The notes: generated by a model not told the origin, from the sequence alone. Shown: positions 17,514-28,907, counted from the first letter of the stretch. The stretch is 64,000 bases of DNA from Pseudomonas shahriarae (GCF_014268455.2 NZ_CP077085.1:434001-498000); one strand, 5' to 3'. Program-made: numbers and translations.

Positions 17514-19849
17514 CAGCGCTTTTTCAACTGCTTGGCGTTGGCGAACAGCGAAGCCATGGCGTTATTGGCCGGGGCTGCGGTGGTGGCTTCCTTACGCGGT
17601 GCAGTGTTTTCCGAACGGTTTTGCGACTGGCGCGGCGCTGAACCCGGGCGTGCGCCACGGGCACCGTCGATTTTCTCGCCGGGGGTATCGCTCATGCGCA
17701 TCGACAGGCCCACGCGTTTGCGCGGGATATCCACTTCCATGACCTTGACCTTGACCACATCCCCGGCCTTCACCGCCTCACGCGGATCCTTGATGAACTT
17801 CTCTGAAAGCGCGGAGATATGCACCAAACCGTCCTGATGCACACCGATATCCACAAATGCGCCGAAGTTGGTCACGTTGGTCACCACGCCTTCGAGAATC
17901 ATCCCCAGTTGCAAGTCCTTGAGGTCTTCGACGCCTTCCTGGAACTCGGCGGTCCTGAACTCCGGACGCGGGTCGCGACCCGGTTTTTCCAGTTCTTGCA
18001 GGATGTCGGTGATGGTCGGCACACCGAAGGTTTCGTCGGTGTACTTCTTCGGATCCAGGCGCTTGAGGAACGCGGCGTCGCCGATCAGCGAGCGGATATC
18101 GCGGTCGGTTTCAGCGGCGATGCGCTGTACCAGCGGATAGGCTTCCGGGTGGACTGCCGAGGCGTCGAGCGGGTTGTCACCGTTCATCACGCGCAGGAAG
18201 CCGGCGGCCTGTTCGAAGGTTTTTTCGCCAAGGCGTGCGACTTTTTTCAGCGCCGCTCGGGTCTTGAACGCGCCGTTTTCATCGCGATGGGTGACGATAT
18301 TCTGCGCCAGGGTGGAGTTGAGGCCGGAAATCCGCGCCAGCAGGGCGACCGAGGCAGTGTTGACGTCGACGCCGACCTTGTTCACACAGTCTTCCACCAC
18401 TGCATCCAGGCCGCGCGCCAGTTTCAGCTGCGACACGTCGTGCTGGTACTGGCCGACGCCAATGGATTTAGGGTCGATCTTCACCAGCTCGGCCAGTGGA
18501 TCCTGCAGGCGGCGTGCGATGGACACCGCGCCACGGATCGACACGTCGAGGTCCGGGAATTCCTTGGAGGCCAGTTCCGACGCCGAGTACACCGAAGCGC
18601 CCGCCTCGGAGACCATGACCTTGGTCATTTTCATGCCTGGGTATTTTTTGATCAGTTCCAGGGCCAGCTTGTCGGTTTCGCGGCTGGCGGTGCCGTTGCC
18701 GATGGCAATCAGGTCTACCGCATGCTTGGCGCACAGGGCGGCGAGGATGGCGATGGTCTGGTCCCACTTGTTGTGCGGCACGTGCGGGTACACGGTGGCG
18801 TGGTCCAGCAGCTTGCCGGTGGCGTCGACCACGGCGACCTTGCAACCGGTGCGCAGGCCCGGGTCCAGGCCCAGGGTTGCGCGCGGGCCGGCCGGAGCGG
18901 CCAGCAGCAGGTCGTGCAGGTTGTGGGCGAATACGTTGATCGCCTCGGTCTCGGCGCCGTCGCGCAGCTCGCCCAGCAGGTCGGTTTCCAGGTGGGTGTA
19001 GAGCTTGACCTTCCAGGTCCAGCGCACGACTTCACTGAGCCATTTATCCGCAGGACGATTCTGATTCTGGATGCCGAATTGTTGGCCGATCATGCCTTCG
19101 CACGGGTGCATGGTGCCCGGCAGTTCGTCGCCGACCTTCAGCGCGGAGCTGAGAATGCCTTCGTTGCGGCCGCGGAAAATGGCGAGGGCGCGGTGGGACG
19201 GCATGCTTTTCAGTGGTTCGTCGTGCTCGAAGTAATCGCGGAACTTGGCGCCTTCTTCCTCTTTGCCGGCGATCACACGGGCGCTGAGGGTGGCTTCCTG
19301 TTTCAGGTAGTTACGCAATTTTTCCAGCAGGTTGGCGTCTTCGGCGAAACGCTCCATGAGGATGTACTTGGCGCCTTCGAGGGCGGCCTTGACGTCGGCC
19401 ACGCCTTTTTCGCCATCGACAAAGCGCGCGGCTTCGGTTTCCGGGGTCAGGGACGGGTCGTTGAACAGACCGTCGGCCAGCTCGCCGAGGCCGGCTTCCA
19501 GGGCGATCTGGCCCTTGGTGCGGCGCTTCTGCTTGTACGGCAGGTACAAGTCTTCGAGGCGGGTCTTGGTGTCGGCGAGCTTGATATCGCGTTCGAGTTG
19601 CGGGGTCAGCTTGCCCTGCTCCTGGATGCTGGCGAGAATGCTGACACGCCGTTCGTCGAGTTCTCGCAGGTAGCGCAGGCGCTCTTCCAGATGCCGCAGC
19701 TGGATATCATCGAGGCTGCCGGTCACTTCTTTACGGTAACGGGCGATGAAGGGCACGGTGGAGCCTTCATCCAGTAGAGCGACGGCCGCTTCGACCTGTT
19801 GTGGGCGTACACCGAGTTCCTCGGCGATGCGGCTGTTGATGCTGTCCAT
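17513..19849 (-). CDS. tex: RNA-binding transcription accessory protein Tex
   Basis: 778 residues. N-terminal Tex helices ([20 protein letters not shown]), a YqgF-like RNase H fold ([19 protein letters not shown] near 330), tandem HhH ([20 protein letters not shown] near 500) and a C-terminal S1 domain ([20 protein letters not shown] near 655). The tail is basic and low complexity. Tex acts with RNA polymerase and RNA in the cytoplasm. ATG at 19849 has AGGTGG upstream; the much longer frame beyond it is not supported. It diverges from ompR. Confidence 0.95.
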   Translation of the reverse strand: MDSINSRIAEELGVRPQQVEAAVALLDEGSTVPFIARYRKEVTGSLDDIQLRHLEERLRYLRELDERRVSILASIQEQGKLTPQLERDIKLADTKTRLEDLYLPYKQKRRTKGQIALEAGLGELADGLFNDPSLTPETEAARFVDGEKGVADVKAALEGAKYILMERFAEDANLLEKLRNYLKQEATLSARVIAGKEEEGAKFRDYFEHDEPLKSMPSHRALAIFRGRNEGILSSALKVGDELPGTMHPCEGMIGQQFGIQNQNRPADKWLSEVVRWTWKVKLYTHLETDLLGELRDGAETEAINVFAHNLHDLLLAAPAGPRATLGLDPGLRTGCKVAVVDATGKLLDHATVYPHVPHNKWDQTIAILAALCAKHAVDLIAIGNGTASRETDKLALELIKKYPGMKMTKVMVSEAGASVYSASELASKEFPDLDVSIRGAVSIARRLQDPLAELVKIDPKSIGVGQYQHDVSQLKLARGLDAVVEDCVNKVGVDVNTASVALLARISGLNSTLAQNIVTHRDENGAFKTRAALKKVARLGEKTFEQAAGFLRVMNGDNPLDASAVHPEAYPLVQRIAAETDRDIRSLIGDAAFLKRLDPKKYTDETFGVPTITDILQELEKPGRDPRPEFRTAEFQEGVEDLKDLQLGMILEGVVTNVTNFGAFVDIGVHQDGLVHISALSEKFIKDPREAVKAGDVVKVKVMEVDIPRKRVGLSMRMSDTPGEKIDGARGARPGSAPRQSQNRSENTAPRKEATTAAPANNAMASLFANAKQLKKR

Positions 19850-20183
19850 AAAACCACCTGAAATTCTTGAAAGCAGTGCGCAGGCCCGGAAAACAAGGCT
19901 TTGCGCGGCTGGTTGAGCGGCCCGACTGGCGCCGCTGCCTGGGTCAAGAGGCAGCCTATTGACCCTCGAAATCGAAAAAGTCACGACAAGCAGATGAAAA
20001 AACACCAGGCCGGCCACGGTATTGCCCGGCACTGAGGCGCGGCATTATAACCAGCGATCCGTTCTTGGGGGGATTGCGCCAGGCGCCGGCGCACTGGTGG
20101 TTGGAGAAAAATCTGCTAACAATGCGTACCGTGCGTATAACGGCAGCTAAGCCATAATGCGCGCCAGATAAGAGGAGCATCCA

Positions 20184-20924
20184 ATGAGCAGCACTGCACA
20201 AACTGCTGAAGGCGAAAAAATTCTCATCGTTGATGACGATCCGGGGCTGAGCAGCCTGCTGGAGCGGTTCTTCACCTCCAAGGGCTACCGTGCCCGCGCG
20301 GTGCCGAACACCGAGCAGATGGACCGCCTGCTCGGGCGCGAAGTCTTCAACCTGGTCGTGCTTGACCTGATGTTGCCCGGCGAAGACGGCCTGACCGCCT
20401 GCAAGCGCCTGCGCAGCACCAACAACCAGATCCCGATCATCATGCTGACCGCCAAGGGCGATGAGCTGAGCCGTATCAAGGGCCTGGAACTGGGCGCCGA
20501 CGACTACCTGGCCAAGCCATTCAACCCCGACGAGCTGATGGCGCGGGTCAAGGCCGTATTGCGTCGCCAGGCGGCTCCCGTACCGGGCGCGCCAGGCAGC
20601 GAAGATGAAAGCGTGACTTTTGGTGACTACGAACTGTCGCTGGCTACCCGTGAGCTCAAGCGTGGCGAAGAAGTCCACATGCTCACCACGGGCGAATTCG
20701 CGGTGCTCAAGGCGCTGGTGATGAACGCTCGCCAACCGCTGACCCGTGACAAGCTGATGAACCTGGCCCGTGGTCGTGAATGGGACGCCCTGGAGCGCTC
20801 CATCGATGTGCAGATTTCCCGTCTGCGCCGGATGATCGAGCCGGATCCGTCCAAGCCGCGTTATATCCAGACAGTGTGGGGCGTGGGTTACGTGTTTGTG
20901 CCGGATGGCACGGCAACCAAGTAA
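20184..20924 (+). CDS. ompR: Osmolarity response regulator OmpR
   Basis: 246 residues. The receiver domain has the acidic pair in ILIVDDDPG, phospho-acceptor Asp61 in LVVLDLMLPGEDG and Lys in YLAKPFNPDE. The C-terminal winged helix ends with ISRLRRMIEPDPSKPRYIQT and WGVGYVFVPDG. It is phosphorylated by EnvZ (start 116 bases downstream) and controls porins. A strong ribosome site (AGAGGAGC) precedes the ATG. Confidence 0.96.
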   Translation: MSSTAQTAEGEKILIVDDDPGLSSLLERFFTSKGYRARAVPNTEQMDRLLGREVFNLVVLDLMLPGEDGLTACKRLRSTNNQIPIIMLTAKGDELSRIKGLELGADDYLAKPFNPDELMARVKAVLRRQAAPVPGAPGSEDESVTFGDYELSLATRELKRGEEVHMLTTGEFAVLKALVMNARQPLTRDKLMNLARGREWDALERSIDVQISRLRRMIEPDPSKPRYIQTVWGVGYVFVPDGTATK

Positions 20925-21040
20925 TCGATGATTTGCACATGCGGGTATTCCGGAGTTCGATCCCAAGGGGTCGGCCGGATGCCCGGCGTCTGCAATTCTG
21001 CGAGCGTGGCTCGCTCTTGCCAGGTGTCTAGCTGTCTTCT

Positions 21041-22354
21041 ATGAAAACCCCGCTGTGGTTCCCCCAAAGTTTCTTCTCCCGCACCCTTTGGCTGGTGCTG
21101 ATCGTCGTGCTGTTTTCCAAGGCGCTGACCCTCGTTTATCTATTGATGAACGAAGACGTGCTGGTGGACCGGCAGTACAGCCATGGTGTTGCGCTGACAT
21201 TGCGTGGTTACTGGGCTGTGGATCCGGAGAACCGCGAAAAAGTCGCCAAGGCGTCGACGTTGACCCGCGTGGATGGGGCTGGCGTGCCGGAAGGCGAGCA
21301 GCATTGGCCTTACAGCGAGATCTACCAGCGCCAGATGCAGGCCGAACTGGGTGAAGACACCGAGGTGCGCTTGCGCATGCATGTATCACCCGCCCTCTGG
21401 GTGCGCGCGCCGAGCCTGGGCGATGCATGGATCAAGGTTCCGCTGTATCCGCACCCGCTGCGGGGGCAGAAGATCTGGAACGTACTTGGCTGGTTCCTGG
21501 CTATCGGCCTGCTTTCCACCGCGTCGGCCTGGATTTTCGTGCGCCAGCTCAACCAGCCGCTCAAGCGCCTGGTGTTCGCCGCCAGGCAACTGGGGCAGGG
21601 GCGCAGCGTGCGCCTGCCGATCAGCGATACGCCCAGCGAAATGACCGAGGTCTATAGCGCGTTCAACCAGATGGCCGAGGATGTCGAACAGGCCGGTCGC
21701 GAGCGTGAGCTGATGCTGGCCGGGGTGTCCCACGACCTGCGCACGCCGCTGACACGCTTGCGCCTGTCCCTGGAACTGATGGGTAACCACACCGACCTGA
21801 CCGATGACATGGTCCGTGATATCGAAGACATGGACGCGATTCTCGACCAGTTCCTGGCGTTTATCCGCGATGGTCGCGATGAGGTGGTGGAAGAAGTGGA
21901 CCTGACCGACCTGGTCCGCGAGGTCGTGGCGCCCTATAACCAGAATGGCGAGCAGGTACACATGCGCCTGGAGCCGATCCAGCCCTTTGCGTTGCGCCGG
22001 GTCTCGATGAAGCGCCTGTTGAACAACCTGATCGGCAACGCCTTGCATCATGCGGGCACCGAGGTGGAAGTCGCCGCCTATGTGTCTGGTGACACCAACG
22101 CGCCCTATGTGGTGCTGAGTGTCATGGACCGTGGCGCCGGGATTGATCCGGCGGAGCTGGAGGGCATTTTCAACCCCTTCACCCGTGGCGACCGTGCTCG
22201 TGGTGGCAAAGGCACCGGCCTGGGGCTGGCGATTGTGCGGCGGATTGCCTCGATGCATGGTGGCAATGTTGAGCTGCGCAACCGTGCCGATGGCGGGCTG
22301 GAAGCGCGGGTGCGCTTGCCGTTGGGGCTGATGTTGCCAAGGGATGCGGTCTAA
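21041..22354 (+). CDS. envZ: Osmosensor histidine kinase EnvZ
   Basis: 437 residues. Two membrane segments (about 14-35 and 156-178) flank a periplasmic loop of roughly 120 residues. A HAMP segment (LNQPLKRLVFAARQLGQGRS) leads to the phospho-His231 box LAGVSHDLRTPLTRLRLSLE. The HATPase_c domain has NNLIGNALHHAG, DRGAGIDP and GKGTGLGLAIVRRI. Partner of OmpR, same operon. Confidence 0.95.
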   Translation: MKTPLWFPQSFFSRTLWLVLIVVLFSKALTLVYLLMNEDVLVDRQYSHGVALTLRGYWAVDPENREKVAKASTLTRVDGAGVPEGEQHWPYSEIYQRQMQAELGEDTEVRLRMHVSPALWVRAPSLGDAWIKVPLYPHPLRGQKIWNVLGWFLAIGLLSTASAWIFVRQLNQPLKRLVFAARQLGQGRSVRLPISDTPSEMTEVYSAFNQMAEDVEQAGRERELMLAGVSHDLRTPLTRLRLSLELMGNHTDLTDDMVRDIEDMDAILDQFLAFIRDGRDEVVEEVDLTDLVREVVAPYNQNGEQVHMRLEPIQPFALRRVSMKRLLNNLIGNALHHAGTEVEVAAYVSGDTNAPYVVLSVMDRGAGIDPAELEGIFNPFTRGDRARGGKGTGLGLAIVRRIASMHGGNVELRNRADGGLEARVRLPLGLMLPRDAV

Positions 22355-22372
22355 GCCACGACTAAAATCAAA

Positions 22373-22454
22373 TGTGGGAGCTGGTTTGCCTGCGAAAAAA
22401 ACTAACAGTGATGTTGAATGTTAGTCAGTCATCGCAGGCAAGCCAGCTCCCACA
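22373..22454. repeat. REP pair, GAGCTGGTTTGCCTGC type
   Basis: TGTGGGAGCTGGTTTGCCTG at 22373 and CAGGCAAGCCAGCTCCCACA ending 22454 are inverted copies between the convergent envZ and rimK genes. Confidence 0.9.
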
Positions 22455-22483
22455 CTGGTTTGTGCTGCCCTAAAGGGCGTATT

Positions 22484-23389
22484 TCAGCCCTTGCCCTTGG
22501 TCCGGGTCAGATTCGGCCCGCTGTTCTTCTCCAGATGCTGAATGATGATCCCCGCCACATCCTTGTTGGTGGTGGTCTCAATTCCTTCCAGGCCTGGTGA
22601 CGAGTTGACTTCCATCACCAGTGGCCCGTGGTTCGAGCGCAGGATATCCACGCCCGCCACACTCAAGCCCATGACCTTGGCTGCGCGCAGGGCGGTCATG
22701 CGTTCTTCCGGGGTGATCTTGATCAGGCTGGCGCTGCCACCCCGATGCAGGTTGGAGCGAAACTCCCCCGGCTTGGCCTGGCGCTTCATCGCGGCAATCA
22801 CCTTGTCCCCCACCACGAAGCAACGGATATCGGCCCCGCCGGCTTCCTTGATGTATTCCTGGACCATGATGTTCTGCTTGAGGCCCATGAACGCTTCGAT
22901 CACCGACTCTGCCGCCGTGGCGGTTTCACACAGCACCACACCAATGCCCTGGGTGCCTTCCAGCACCTTGATCACCAATGGCGCACCGTTGACCATCTCG
23001 ATCAGGTCGGGAATGTCATCGGGGGAATGGGCAAAACCAGTCACGGGCAAGCCGATGCCCCGGCGCGACAGCAATTGCAGGGAGCGCAGCTTGTCCCGGG
23101 AGCGGGCAATGGCCACCGATTCGTTGAGCGGAAACACCCCCATCATTTCAAACTGGCGCAGGACCGCGCAGCCGTAGAACGTCACCGAGGCCCCGATACG
23201 CGGGATCACCGCGTCGAAGCCTTCCAGTGGTTTGCCCCGGTAGTGGATCTGCGGCTTATGACTGGCAATGTTCATATAGGCGCGCAACGTATCGATCACC
23301 ACCATCTCATGGCCCCGTTCGGTGCCGGCCTCGACCAGACGGCGGGAGGAATACAGACGCGGGTTACGCGACAGCACAGCGATCTTCAT
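22484..23389 (-). CDS. rimK: Ribosomal protein S6 modification ligase RimK
   Basis: 301 residues, ATP-grasp ligase that adds glutamate residues to the C-terminus of ribosomal protein S6. The start [20 protein letters not shown], the central [20 protein letters not shown] and the metal site [14 protein letters not shown] are diagnostic. Its ATG overlaps the rimB stop by four bases. In P. fluorescens rimB-rimK tune ribosome composition in response to the environment, and this operon has that arrangement. Confidence 0.94.
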   Translation of the reverse strand: MKIAVLSRNPRLYSSRRLVEAGTERGHEMVVIDTLRAYMNIASHKPQIHYRGKPLEGFDAVIPRIGASVTFYGCAVLRQFEMMGVFPLNESVAIARSRDKLRSLQLLSRRGIGLPVTGFAHSPDDIPDLIEMVNGAPLVIKVLEGTQGIGVVLCETATAAESVIEAFMGLKQNIMVQEYIKEAGGADIRCFVVGDKVIAAMKRQAKPGEFRSNLHRGGSASLIKITPEERMTALRAAKVMGLSVAGVDILRSNHGPLVMEVNSSPGLEGIETTTNKDVAGIIIQHLEKNSGPNLTRTKGKG

Positions 23390-23868
23390 GCAACACCTGT
23401 GGCAGCAATAGTGGAGACCGGGAACACCGGCTTGTCTTGAACATACTTGAGCCCCGGGTTGACCACTAACTGGCCGTCGATCAGGGCTTTGGAACCTAGC
23501 AACAGGCGGTAACGCATGGTTTTGCGGCAAGCCAGGGTGAACTCCACCCTCCATACCCGATCACCCAGGGCCAGGGTGGTGCTGATGACGTAGCGCACCT
23601 GCGCCTGGCCGTTGGAGCTTTTAATGGTTTTCATGGCCACCAGCGGTGCTTCGCAGCGCCGGTGACGCAGTTGCACCACGCTGCCCAGGTGCGCCGTAAA
23701 GCGCAGCCATTTTTCACCGTCACGCTCAAAAGGCTCGATCTCGGTGGCATGCAGGCTGGAGGTACTGGCGCCGGTGTCGATCTTTGCGCGCAGGCCCGCC
23801 ACGCCCAAATCGGGAAGTGCCACCCATTCACGCAGACCGACAACGGTCAAATGGTCAAATGTCTTCAA
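23386..23868 (-). CDS. rimB: RimB retropepsin-like aspartic protease
   Basis: 160 residues, the ATP-dependent zinc protease/RimB family. The catalytic motif [12 protein letters not shown] lies near residue 31, and [15 protein letters not shown] near the C-terminus. No in-frame ATG exists near the N-terminus. I start at TTG 23868, which would give the family-typical beginning [15 protein letters not shown]; a TTG three codons upstream is also possible. It overlaps rimK. It is thought to trim glutamate tails made by RimK. The 270 bases upstream show no other ORF. Confidence 0.85.
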   Translation of the reverse strand: MKTFDHLTVVGLREWVALPDLGVAGLRAKIDTGASTSSLHATEIEPFERDGEKWLRFTAHLGSVVQLRHRRCEAPLVAMKTIKSSNGQAQVRYVISTTLALGDRVWRVEFTLACRKTMRYRLLLGSKALIDGQLVVNPGLKYVQDKPVFPVSTIAATGVA

Positions 23869-24150
23869 TATGAACAACCGGCAATCAGGGAAATTTCGAC
23901 GTCATACGACACTAGCGTCCAATAGCTCACGGATTGTGACAACCCAGGACCGTTGACGAGCGCTTGGCGCCGAATTCGCGGTATTCACGCAGAATATTCA
24001 CCAAATGGCGACAGATATCTTCACACCATAAAAAACGACGGCTGAAGGGAAACTGCCTGACACCTGGCGTATCTTAGGTGAGCCTTGGCGTTTGTGCGTC
24101 GAAGGGATTCGACTGTTAAGTTGCGACATTTTTCAGAGCGAGGAATTCAA

Positions 24151-24558
24151 GTGGCTCAAAAGCAGGAAGAGGACGAAAAAGTCCGTTTGGACAAGTGGCT
24201 GTGGGCCGCACGTTTCTACAAGACCCGGGCCTTGGCCAAGGCCGCCATCGAGAGCGGCAAGGTGCACTGCCGAGGCGAGCGCTGCAAGCCGGGCAAGGAA
24301 CCGCGTGTTGGCAACGAGTTGCAGATTCGCATCGGCTTTGATGAGAAAACCGTGTTGGTGGAGGCGCTCTCCATCGTCCGCCGAGGCGCGCCTGAAGCCC
24401 AGGCGCTGTACACCGAGACCCCCGCCAGTATTGCCAAGCGCGAGAATGCGGCGGCCATGCGCAAGGCCGGAGCCTTGGGTATGAGCACCGACGGCAAGCC
24501 GAGCAAGAAACAGCGCCGCGACCTGTTCAAGTTTCGCGGCAGCGGCAATGATGATTGA
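24151..24558 (+). CDS. hslR: Ribosome-associated heat shock protein Hsp15
   Basis: 135 residues with an S4 RNA-binding fold: VRLDKWLWAARFYKTRALAK near residue 12 and IESGKVHCRGERCKPGKEPR. The C-terminus is basic. Hsp15 binds 50S subunits carrying stalled nascent chains. The GTG at 24151 with GAGGAAT upstream is preferred over an earlier in-frame codon because it begins the family's conserved part. The convergent PAP2 gene follows after a hairpin. Confidence 0.92.
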   Translation: MAQKQEEDEKVRLDKWLWAARFYKTRALAKAAIESGKVHCRGERCKPGKEPRVGNELQIRIGFDEKTVLVEALSIVRRGAPEAQALYTETPASIAKRENAAAMRKAGALGMSTDGKPSKKQRRDLFKFRGSGNDD

Positions 24559-24566
24559 GGGGTTAC

Positions 24567-24593
24567 GTGCAGGAGCCGATCAGGCTCCTGCAC
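24567..24593. terminator. Hairpin between convergent hslR and PAP2 genes
   Basis: GTGCAGGAGCC and GGCTCCTGCAC are perfect 11-base arms around GATCA. There is no T-tract, but the position 8 bases past hslR and 7 before the PAP2 stop suggests transcript ending on both sides. Confidence 0.6.
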
Positions 24594-24599
24594 CAGGGC

Positions 24600-25400
24600 T
24601 CAGGCGTTGCGGATCACGCTCAGGCGATTGATCGCGGGTACCCGTTGAAGCAGCCGGAATACCGGTTCGGTTATGCGTAGCAGCCAAGCCGAGACCTTCG
24701 CCGCAAACGGTGTGTAGTAACCCCAACCCAGCGCTAACAGCGCCAGCAGTACGCCACCGATGTAGTCGTCCTGCCCCCAGTGAGCACCTGCCACCAGGCG
24801 CGGCATCATAAACAGCAGTGCCAGGCCCCAGATCAGTACCACCTGGCCGATCCGCTTGGCAAACACGCTCATGAACATCCCCCAGATCAGCAACACTGAA
24901 GCATGATCACCGGGGAAACTCTGGCTGGAACGGTCTTTCAATTCCCAGGTTTTTTCCAGGTTCGGGAAATAGTCGCTCATATGGATCGCTCCACTGATCA
25001 CCATCGACGGGCTATTGTGCTGCCAGCCCATCTGCGCCGCGAGCTTGGAAAACAGCATGCGGATAAACAGCAGTAACAGCAGAATCGCGAGGAAACCGAA
25101 AAACGCCTGGCGCACTTCAATCGCCTTGAACACCCATTCGCCGCGAATCAGCAGCATCAGCAGGATCACCCCGACCACCGCATCAAATGGCCGCAGGCTG
25201 GCGATCGCCCATACATGCAGCCAGGTCGGGTTGCTGGCCAGCGGGTCGTTGAGCAGATGAAACAGCCATTCGTCGAATATCACGCAAAGCATCTGGCCTG
25301 CGGGCCATAGCCAAAAACACAGCAGCCCCAGAGCGAGTAAATTGCACAGGGCCAATCGCCCGAGGTTCCACTTGGCTTGGAACAAACCCGGATTGTTCAT
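24600..25400 (-). CDS. PAP2-family membrane phosphatase
   Basis: 266 residues with about six membrane helices. The three phosphatase motifs are [15 protein letters not shown] (with catalytic His, about residue 155) and [17 protein letters not shown] (about residue 205), with an upstream Lys/Arg-type motif less clear. Such enzymes dephosphorylate lipid phosphates such as undecaprenyl pyrophosphate, phosphatidic acid or lipid A on the outer face of the inner membrane. Which one cannot be told. It diverges from hslO. Confidence 0.85.
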   Translation of the reverse strand: MNNPGLFQAKWNLGRLALCNLLALGLLCFWLWPAGQMLCVIFDEWLFHLLNDPLASNPTWLHVWAIASLRPFDAVVGVILLMLLIRGEWVFKAIEVRQAFFGFLAILLLLLFIRMLFSKLAAQMGWQHNSPSMVISGAIHMSDYFPNLEKTWELKDRSSQSFPGDHASVLLIWGMFMSVFAKRIGQVVLIWGLALLFMMPRLVAGAHWGQDDYIGGVLLALLALGWGYYTPFAAKVSAWLLRITEPVFRLLQRVPAINRLSVIRNA

Positions 25401-25526
25401 AAACTGTTTCCTCTTCGCTCTAAACTCTCTTCACCTATCAGAAGAAAAGCGCACCAAATTGGTGCTAAAGCGCATAATTTTAGAAACATTGTCATCACTT
25501 TGTCATCAATTCAGATACCCAGACCT

Positions 25527-26429
25527 ATGACTGATCTACCGGATACCGACTTCACCCAACGTTTCCTCTTTGACGACAACGACGCTCGTGGCGAGCTGGT
25601 TGCCCTGGAGCGCAGCTATGCCGAAGTCCTTGCCAAGCATCCCTATCCGGAGCCGGTCGCGCAGTTGCTTGGCGAACTGATGGCCGCCGCGTCGCTGCTG
25701 GTGGGCACCATGAAGTTCGATGGCTTGCTGATCCTCCAGGCGCGCTCCGAAGGCCCGGTGCCGATGCTGATGATCGAGTGCTCCAGTGAGCGGGAAATCC
25801 GTGGCCTGGCACGTTATGACGCAGACCAGATCCCGGCGGACGCGACCCTGGCCGACCTGATGCCCAACGGCGTGCTGGCGTTGACCATCGACCCGACCGT
25901 TGGCCAGCGTTACCAGGGCATTGTCGATCTGGACGGGGAAACCCTGTCCGACTGCTTCACCAACTATTTCGTCATGTCCCAGCAAGTGGGCACCCGCTTC
26001 TGGCTCAATGCGGACGGCAAGCGCGCCCGTGGCCTGCTGTTGCAACAGCTGCCGGCGGACCGTATCAAGGACGAGGATGAGCGCGAGGAAAGCTGGCGCG
26101 GCCTCACTGCCCTGGCCGGTACCCTGACCGCTGAAGAGCTGCTGGGCCTGGACAACGAAACCATCCTGCACCGCCTGTACCATGAAGAGGAAGTGCGCCT
26201 GTTCGATGCGCAATCGCTGCGTTTCCATTGCAGCTGCTCCCGCGAGCGCTCGGGCAATGCCCTGGTGAGCCTGGGCCTTGAGGATGCGCAGAATCTGGCG
26301 GTGGAGCACGGTGGCAGAATCGAGATCGACTGCCAGTTCTGCAACCAGCGCTACCTGTTCGACGCTGCCGATATCGCCCAATTGTTCGCTGGCGCTGGCG
26401 TTGACACCCCTTCTGGTACCCACCACTAA
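25527..26429 (+). CDS. hslO: Redox-regulated chaperone Hsp33
   Basis: 300 residues. The C-terminal redox zinc centre is visible as C-S-C ([11 protein letters not shown]) and C-Q-F-C ([14 protein letters not shown]). The N-terminal part has the typical [20 protein letters not shown]. Oxidation releases zinc and activates holding of unfolded proteins. ATG at 25527 is chosen; the frame extends 50 codons upstream without a ribosome site. Next gene is pckA on the same strand. Confidence 0.94.
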   Translation: MTDLPDTDFTQRFLFDDNDARGELVALERSYAEVLAKHPYPEPVAQLLGELMAAASLLVGTMKFDGLLILQARSEGPVPMLMIECSSEREIRGLARYDADQIPADATLADLMPNGVLALTIDPTVGQRYQGIVDLDGETLSDCFTNYFVMSQQVGTRFWLNADGKRARGLLLQQLPADRIKDEDEREESWRGLTALAGTLTAEELLGLDNETILHRLYHEEEVRLFDAQSLRFHCSCSRERSGNALVSLGLEDAQNLAVEHGGRIEIDCQFCNQRYLFDAADIAQLFAGAGVDTPSGTHH

Positions 26430-26608
26430 AACGTTTAAGCACAGGTAAATCACCTGACAAACGCCGGATTAGAGGTGTTCTGACGGGAGGGCCCTACTTT
26501 TTTTGGGCTTTTCTGGCATAATCCGGCCCACTTTTTTCGCGGTAGTAGTGCGCAACTTTCTACTACAAAACGTTTGGAGCACTCGGCCATAGGCCGACGG
26601 GGAACCTC

Positions 26609-28150
26609 ATGACGCAAGCCAATAACGCCGTATACACCGATCTGAGTGTTGACGATCTGGTCAAAGAAGCCCTGCAGCGCGGTGAAGGCGTGCTTGCCGA
26701 TACTGGCGCGCTGGTCGTAGAAACCGGTCACCGTACCGGTCGTTCGCCGGTCGACCGTTTCATCGTTGAAGAGCCATCCACCCAGGCCGCTATTGCCTGG
26801 GGCCCGATCAACCGCAAGTTCCCGGCCGACAAGTTCGATGCCCTGTGGGCTCGCGTCGAGGCTTTCAACAACGCGCAAGAGCATTTCGTTTCCCACGTGC
26901 ATGTAGGTTCTGCCGAAGAACACTACCTGGCCGTGAAAATGACCACTCAGACTGCCTGGCAGAACCTGTTCGGTCGTTGCCTGTTCATCAACCCGGCCCA
27001 GTACAACCCGGCCGGGCGTGAAGAGTGGCAAGTGCTCAACGTTGCCAACTTTGAATGTGTGCCTGAGCGTGACGGCACCAATTCCGATGGTTGCGTGATC
27101 CTCAACTTCGCCCAGAAAAAAGTCCTGATTGCTGGCATGCGTTACGCCGGCGAGATGAAAAAAGCCATGTTCTCGGTGCAGAACTTCCTGCTGCCGGCCG
27201 CTGACGTGCTGCCAATGCACTGCGCTGCCAACATCGGTGAAGAAGGCGACGTGACCTTGTTCTTCGGCCTCTCCGGCACTGGCAAGACCACCCTGTCCGC
27301 CGACGAAAGCCGCTACCTGATCGGTGACGACGAACACGGTTGGGGCGAAGGCGTGGTGTTCAACATCGAAGGCGGTTGCTATGCCAAGTGCATCGACCTG
27401 TCGGAGAAGAACGAGCCGGTCATCTGGAAAGCCATCAAGCACGGCGCCGTCCTGGAAAACGTGGTGATCGACGATGCCAAGCACGCCGACTACACCAACG
27501 TCAGCCTGACCCAGAACAGCCGCGCGGCGTACCCGCTGGAGCACGTTGCCAAGCGTTCCGAGAAGAACCTGGGCGGCGAGCCAAACGCGGTGATCTTCCT
27601 GACCTGCGACCTGACTGGCGTACTGCCACCGGTGTCGATCCTCAATGAAGAACAAGCGGCCTACCACTTCCTGTCCGGCTACACCGCACTGGTGGGCTCG
27701 ACTGAAATGGGTTCGGGCAGCGGCATCAAGTCGACCTTCTCCACCTGCTTCGGCGCACCGTTCTTCCCGCGCCCAGCTGGCGAATACGCAGAGCTGCTGA
27801 TCAAGCGCATCCGTGGCTTCGGCTCCAAGGTCTACCTGGTCAACACCGGCTGGACCGGCGGTGGCTACGGCGTCGGCAAACGCTTCAACATCCCGACCAC
27901 CCGTGCGGTGATCGCAGCGATCCAGAGCGGCGCGTTGATCGGTGCGCAAACCGAGCACCTGGACACCATCAACCTCGACGTGCCATTGGCCGTACCGGGC
28001 GTTGAGACCGGCCTGTTGAACCCACGCAACACCTGGGCTGACAAGGCTGCCTACGACGAAGCAGCGAAGGCCCTGGCCGGCCTGTTCGTCGAGAACTTCA
28101 AGAAATTTGAAGTGAGCGACGCGATCAAGGCAGCGGGTCCGAAGTTGTAA
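26609..28150 (+). CDS. pckA: ATP-dependent phosphoenolpyruvate carboxykinase
   Basis: 513 residues. It converts oxaloacetate and ATP to phosphoenolpyruvate, CO2 and ADP in gluconeogenesis. The ATP kinase P-loop reads [16 protein letters not shown] near residue 217, and [20 protein letters not shown] and [18 protein letters not shown] are diagnostic. An extended -10-like TGGCATAAT lies at about 26514-26522. A clear terminator follows. Confidence 0.96.
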   Translation: MTQANNAVYTDLSVDDLVKEALQRGEGVLADTGALVVETGHRTGRSPVDRFIVEEPSTQAAIAWGPINRKFPADKFDALWARVEAFNNAQEHFVSHVHVGSAEEHYLAVKMTTQTAWQNLFGRCLFINPAQYNPAGREEWQVLNVANFECVPERDGTNSDGCVILNFAQKKVLIAGMRYAGEMKKAMFSVQNFLLPAADVLPMHCAANIGEEGDVTLFFGLSGTGKTTLSADESRYLIGDDEHGWGEGVVFNIEGGCYAKCIDLSEKNEPVIWKAIKHGAVLENVVIDDAKHADYTNVSLTQNSRAAYPLEHVAKRSEKNLGGEPNAVIFLTCDLTGVLPPVSILNEEQAAYHFLSGYTALVGSTEMGSGSGIKSTFSTCFGAPFFPRPAGEYAELLIKRIRGFGSKVYLVNTGWTGGGYGVGKRFNIPTTRAVIAAIQSGALIGAQTEHLDTINLDVPLAVPGVETGLLNPRNTWADKAAYDEAAKALAGLFVENFKKFEVSDAIKAAGPKL

Positions 28151-28170
28151 GATTCGCTAGCTGTTGAAAA

Positions 28171-28195
28171 GCCGCCCCTAGTGGGCGGCTTTTTT
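28171..28195 (+). terminator. pckA terminator
   Basis: GCCGCCC (28171-28177) pairs with GGGCGGC (28183-28189) around CTAGT, followed by TTTTTTG. It lies 20 bases after the pckA stop. Confidence 0.9.
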
Positions 28196-28265
28196 GTGCG
28201 CGTGGAAATCTCGATGAGCGTAGAGCAGGGCGGCAAAAAGGCCCACATTAACCACTCAGTGTTCT

Positions 28266-28907
28266 TCAGCTCAGATTTTCCAGCGTTTGCGTATCCCAGC
28301 TATGAGTCTTGATCGCCAGGTAGAGCATGCCGATGGTGAGCGGCATTTTCTCGCCCCGGCCCTTGGCGCGGTGTTTGAGGAATACATCGAAGACCGGCGG
28401 GTTGAAGTAACGATAAGCATCATAGTCACCCAGGTCGAGATCGAATGTCTGCTCCAGCGCCTCCATAAATTGCCTGGCTTCGGCGCCGTCGCAGCCGAGG
28501 TCGAAGTTAAGCGAGGTTTTAAGGCGGAGGGTCTTGTGCTTGGGCAGGCCGATTTCTTCATGCAGCAATTGCAGGAGCTGCTGCATGACAGGGTCTTCGG
28601 GGAAGTGGGGGGCCAGGTTCATGGTGGGAGCACGCAGGAGTGGGTGAGGGGGATGGTCGTGATGATGGCAGTATTTGTTGCGGGTCAGAAAGAGTGCCAA
28701 GCCTATCAAGAATAGAGCGAGGGGGAGGAGTTGAATGCTGAGAATGATGGCCACATAAGGTAGCCAGAATGTCAGGATCAAGCCGCTTACGATAAAAGTG
28801 GCAGCAAAACGCTTTCTGAGTGTGCCGTCGGTGATTTTGTAATGCAGCAATAGATAAAAGGCGAAGAAGATCGCCGTCTGTAGATACAGCATTTGACTAT
28901 GGCTCAT
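28266..28907 (-). CDS. DUF1493 protein with N-terminal membrane domain
   Basis: About 213 residues. The first ~90 residues hold two or three membrane segments (LYLQTAIFFAFYLLLHY and FIVSGLILTFWLPYVAIILS onward). A His-rich linker (KYCHHHDHPPHP) leads to a cytosolic domain matching DUF1493: LRLKTSLNFDLGCDGAEARQ and FMEALEQTFDLDLGDYDAYR. The fold resembles acyl-carrier-like small helical domains, but no phosphopantetheine Ser (DSL) is seen. The ATG at 28907 lies inside the end of the upstream gene (11-base overlap); two further possible starts lie up to 14 codons upstream. Function unknown. Confidence 0.7.
   Translation of the reverse strand: MSHSQMLYLQTAIFFAFYLLLHYKITDGTLRKRFAATFIVSGLILTFWLPYVAIILSIQLLPLALFLIGLALFLTRNKYCHHHDHPPHPLLRAPTMNLAPHFPEDPVMQQLLQLLHEEIGLPKHKTLRLKTSLNFDLGCDGAEARQFMEALEQTFDLDLGDYDAYRYFNPPVFDVFLKHRAKGRGEKMPLTIGMLYLAIKTHSWDTQTLENLS

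Noticed and set aside
17819..19777. A 652-codon plus-strand ORF opposite tex
   Set aside because: Antisense shadow of tex; the tex frame has all family motifs and a ribosome site.
24001..24080. Possible extra small gene (rimA-like) upstream of rimB
   Set aside because: All ATG codons on the minus strand here reach a stop within seven codons.
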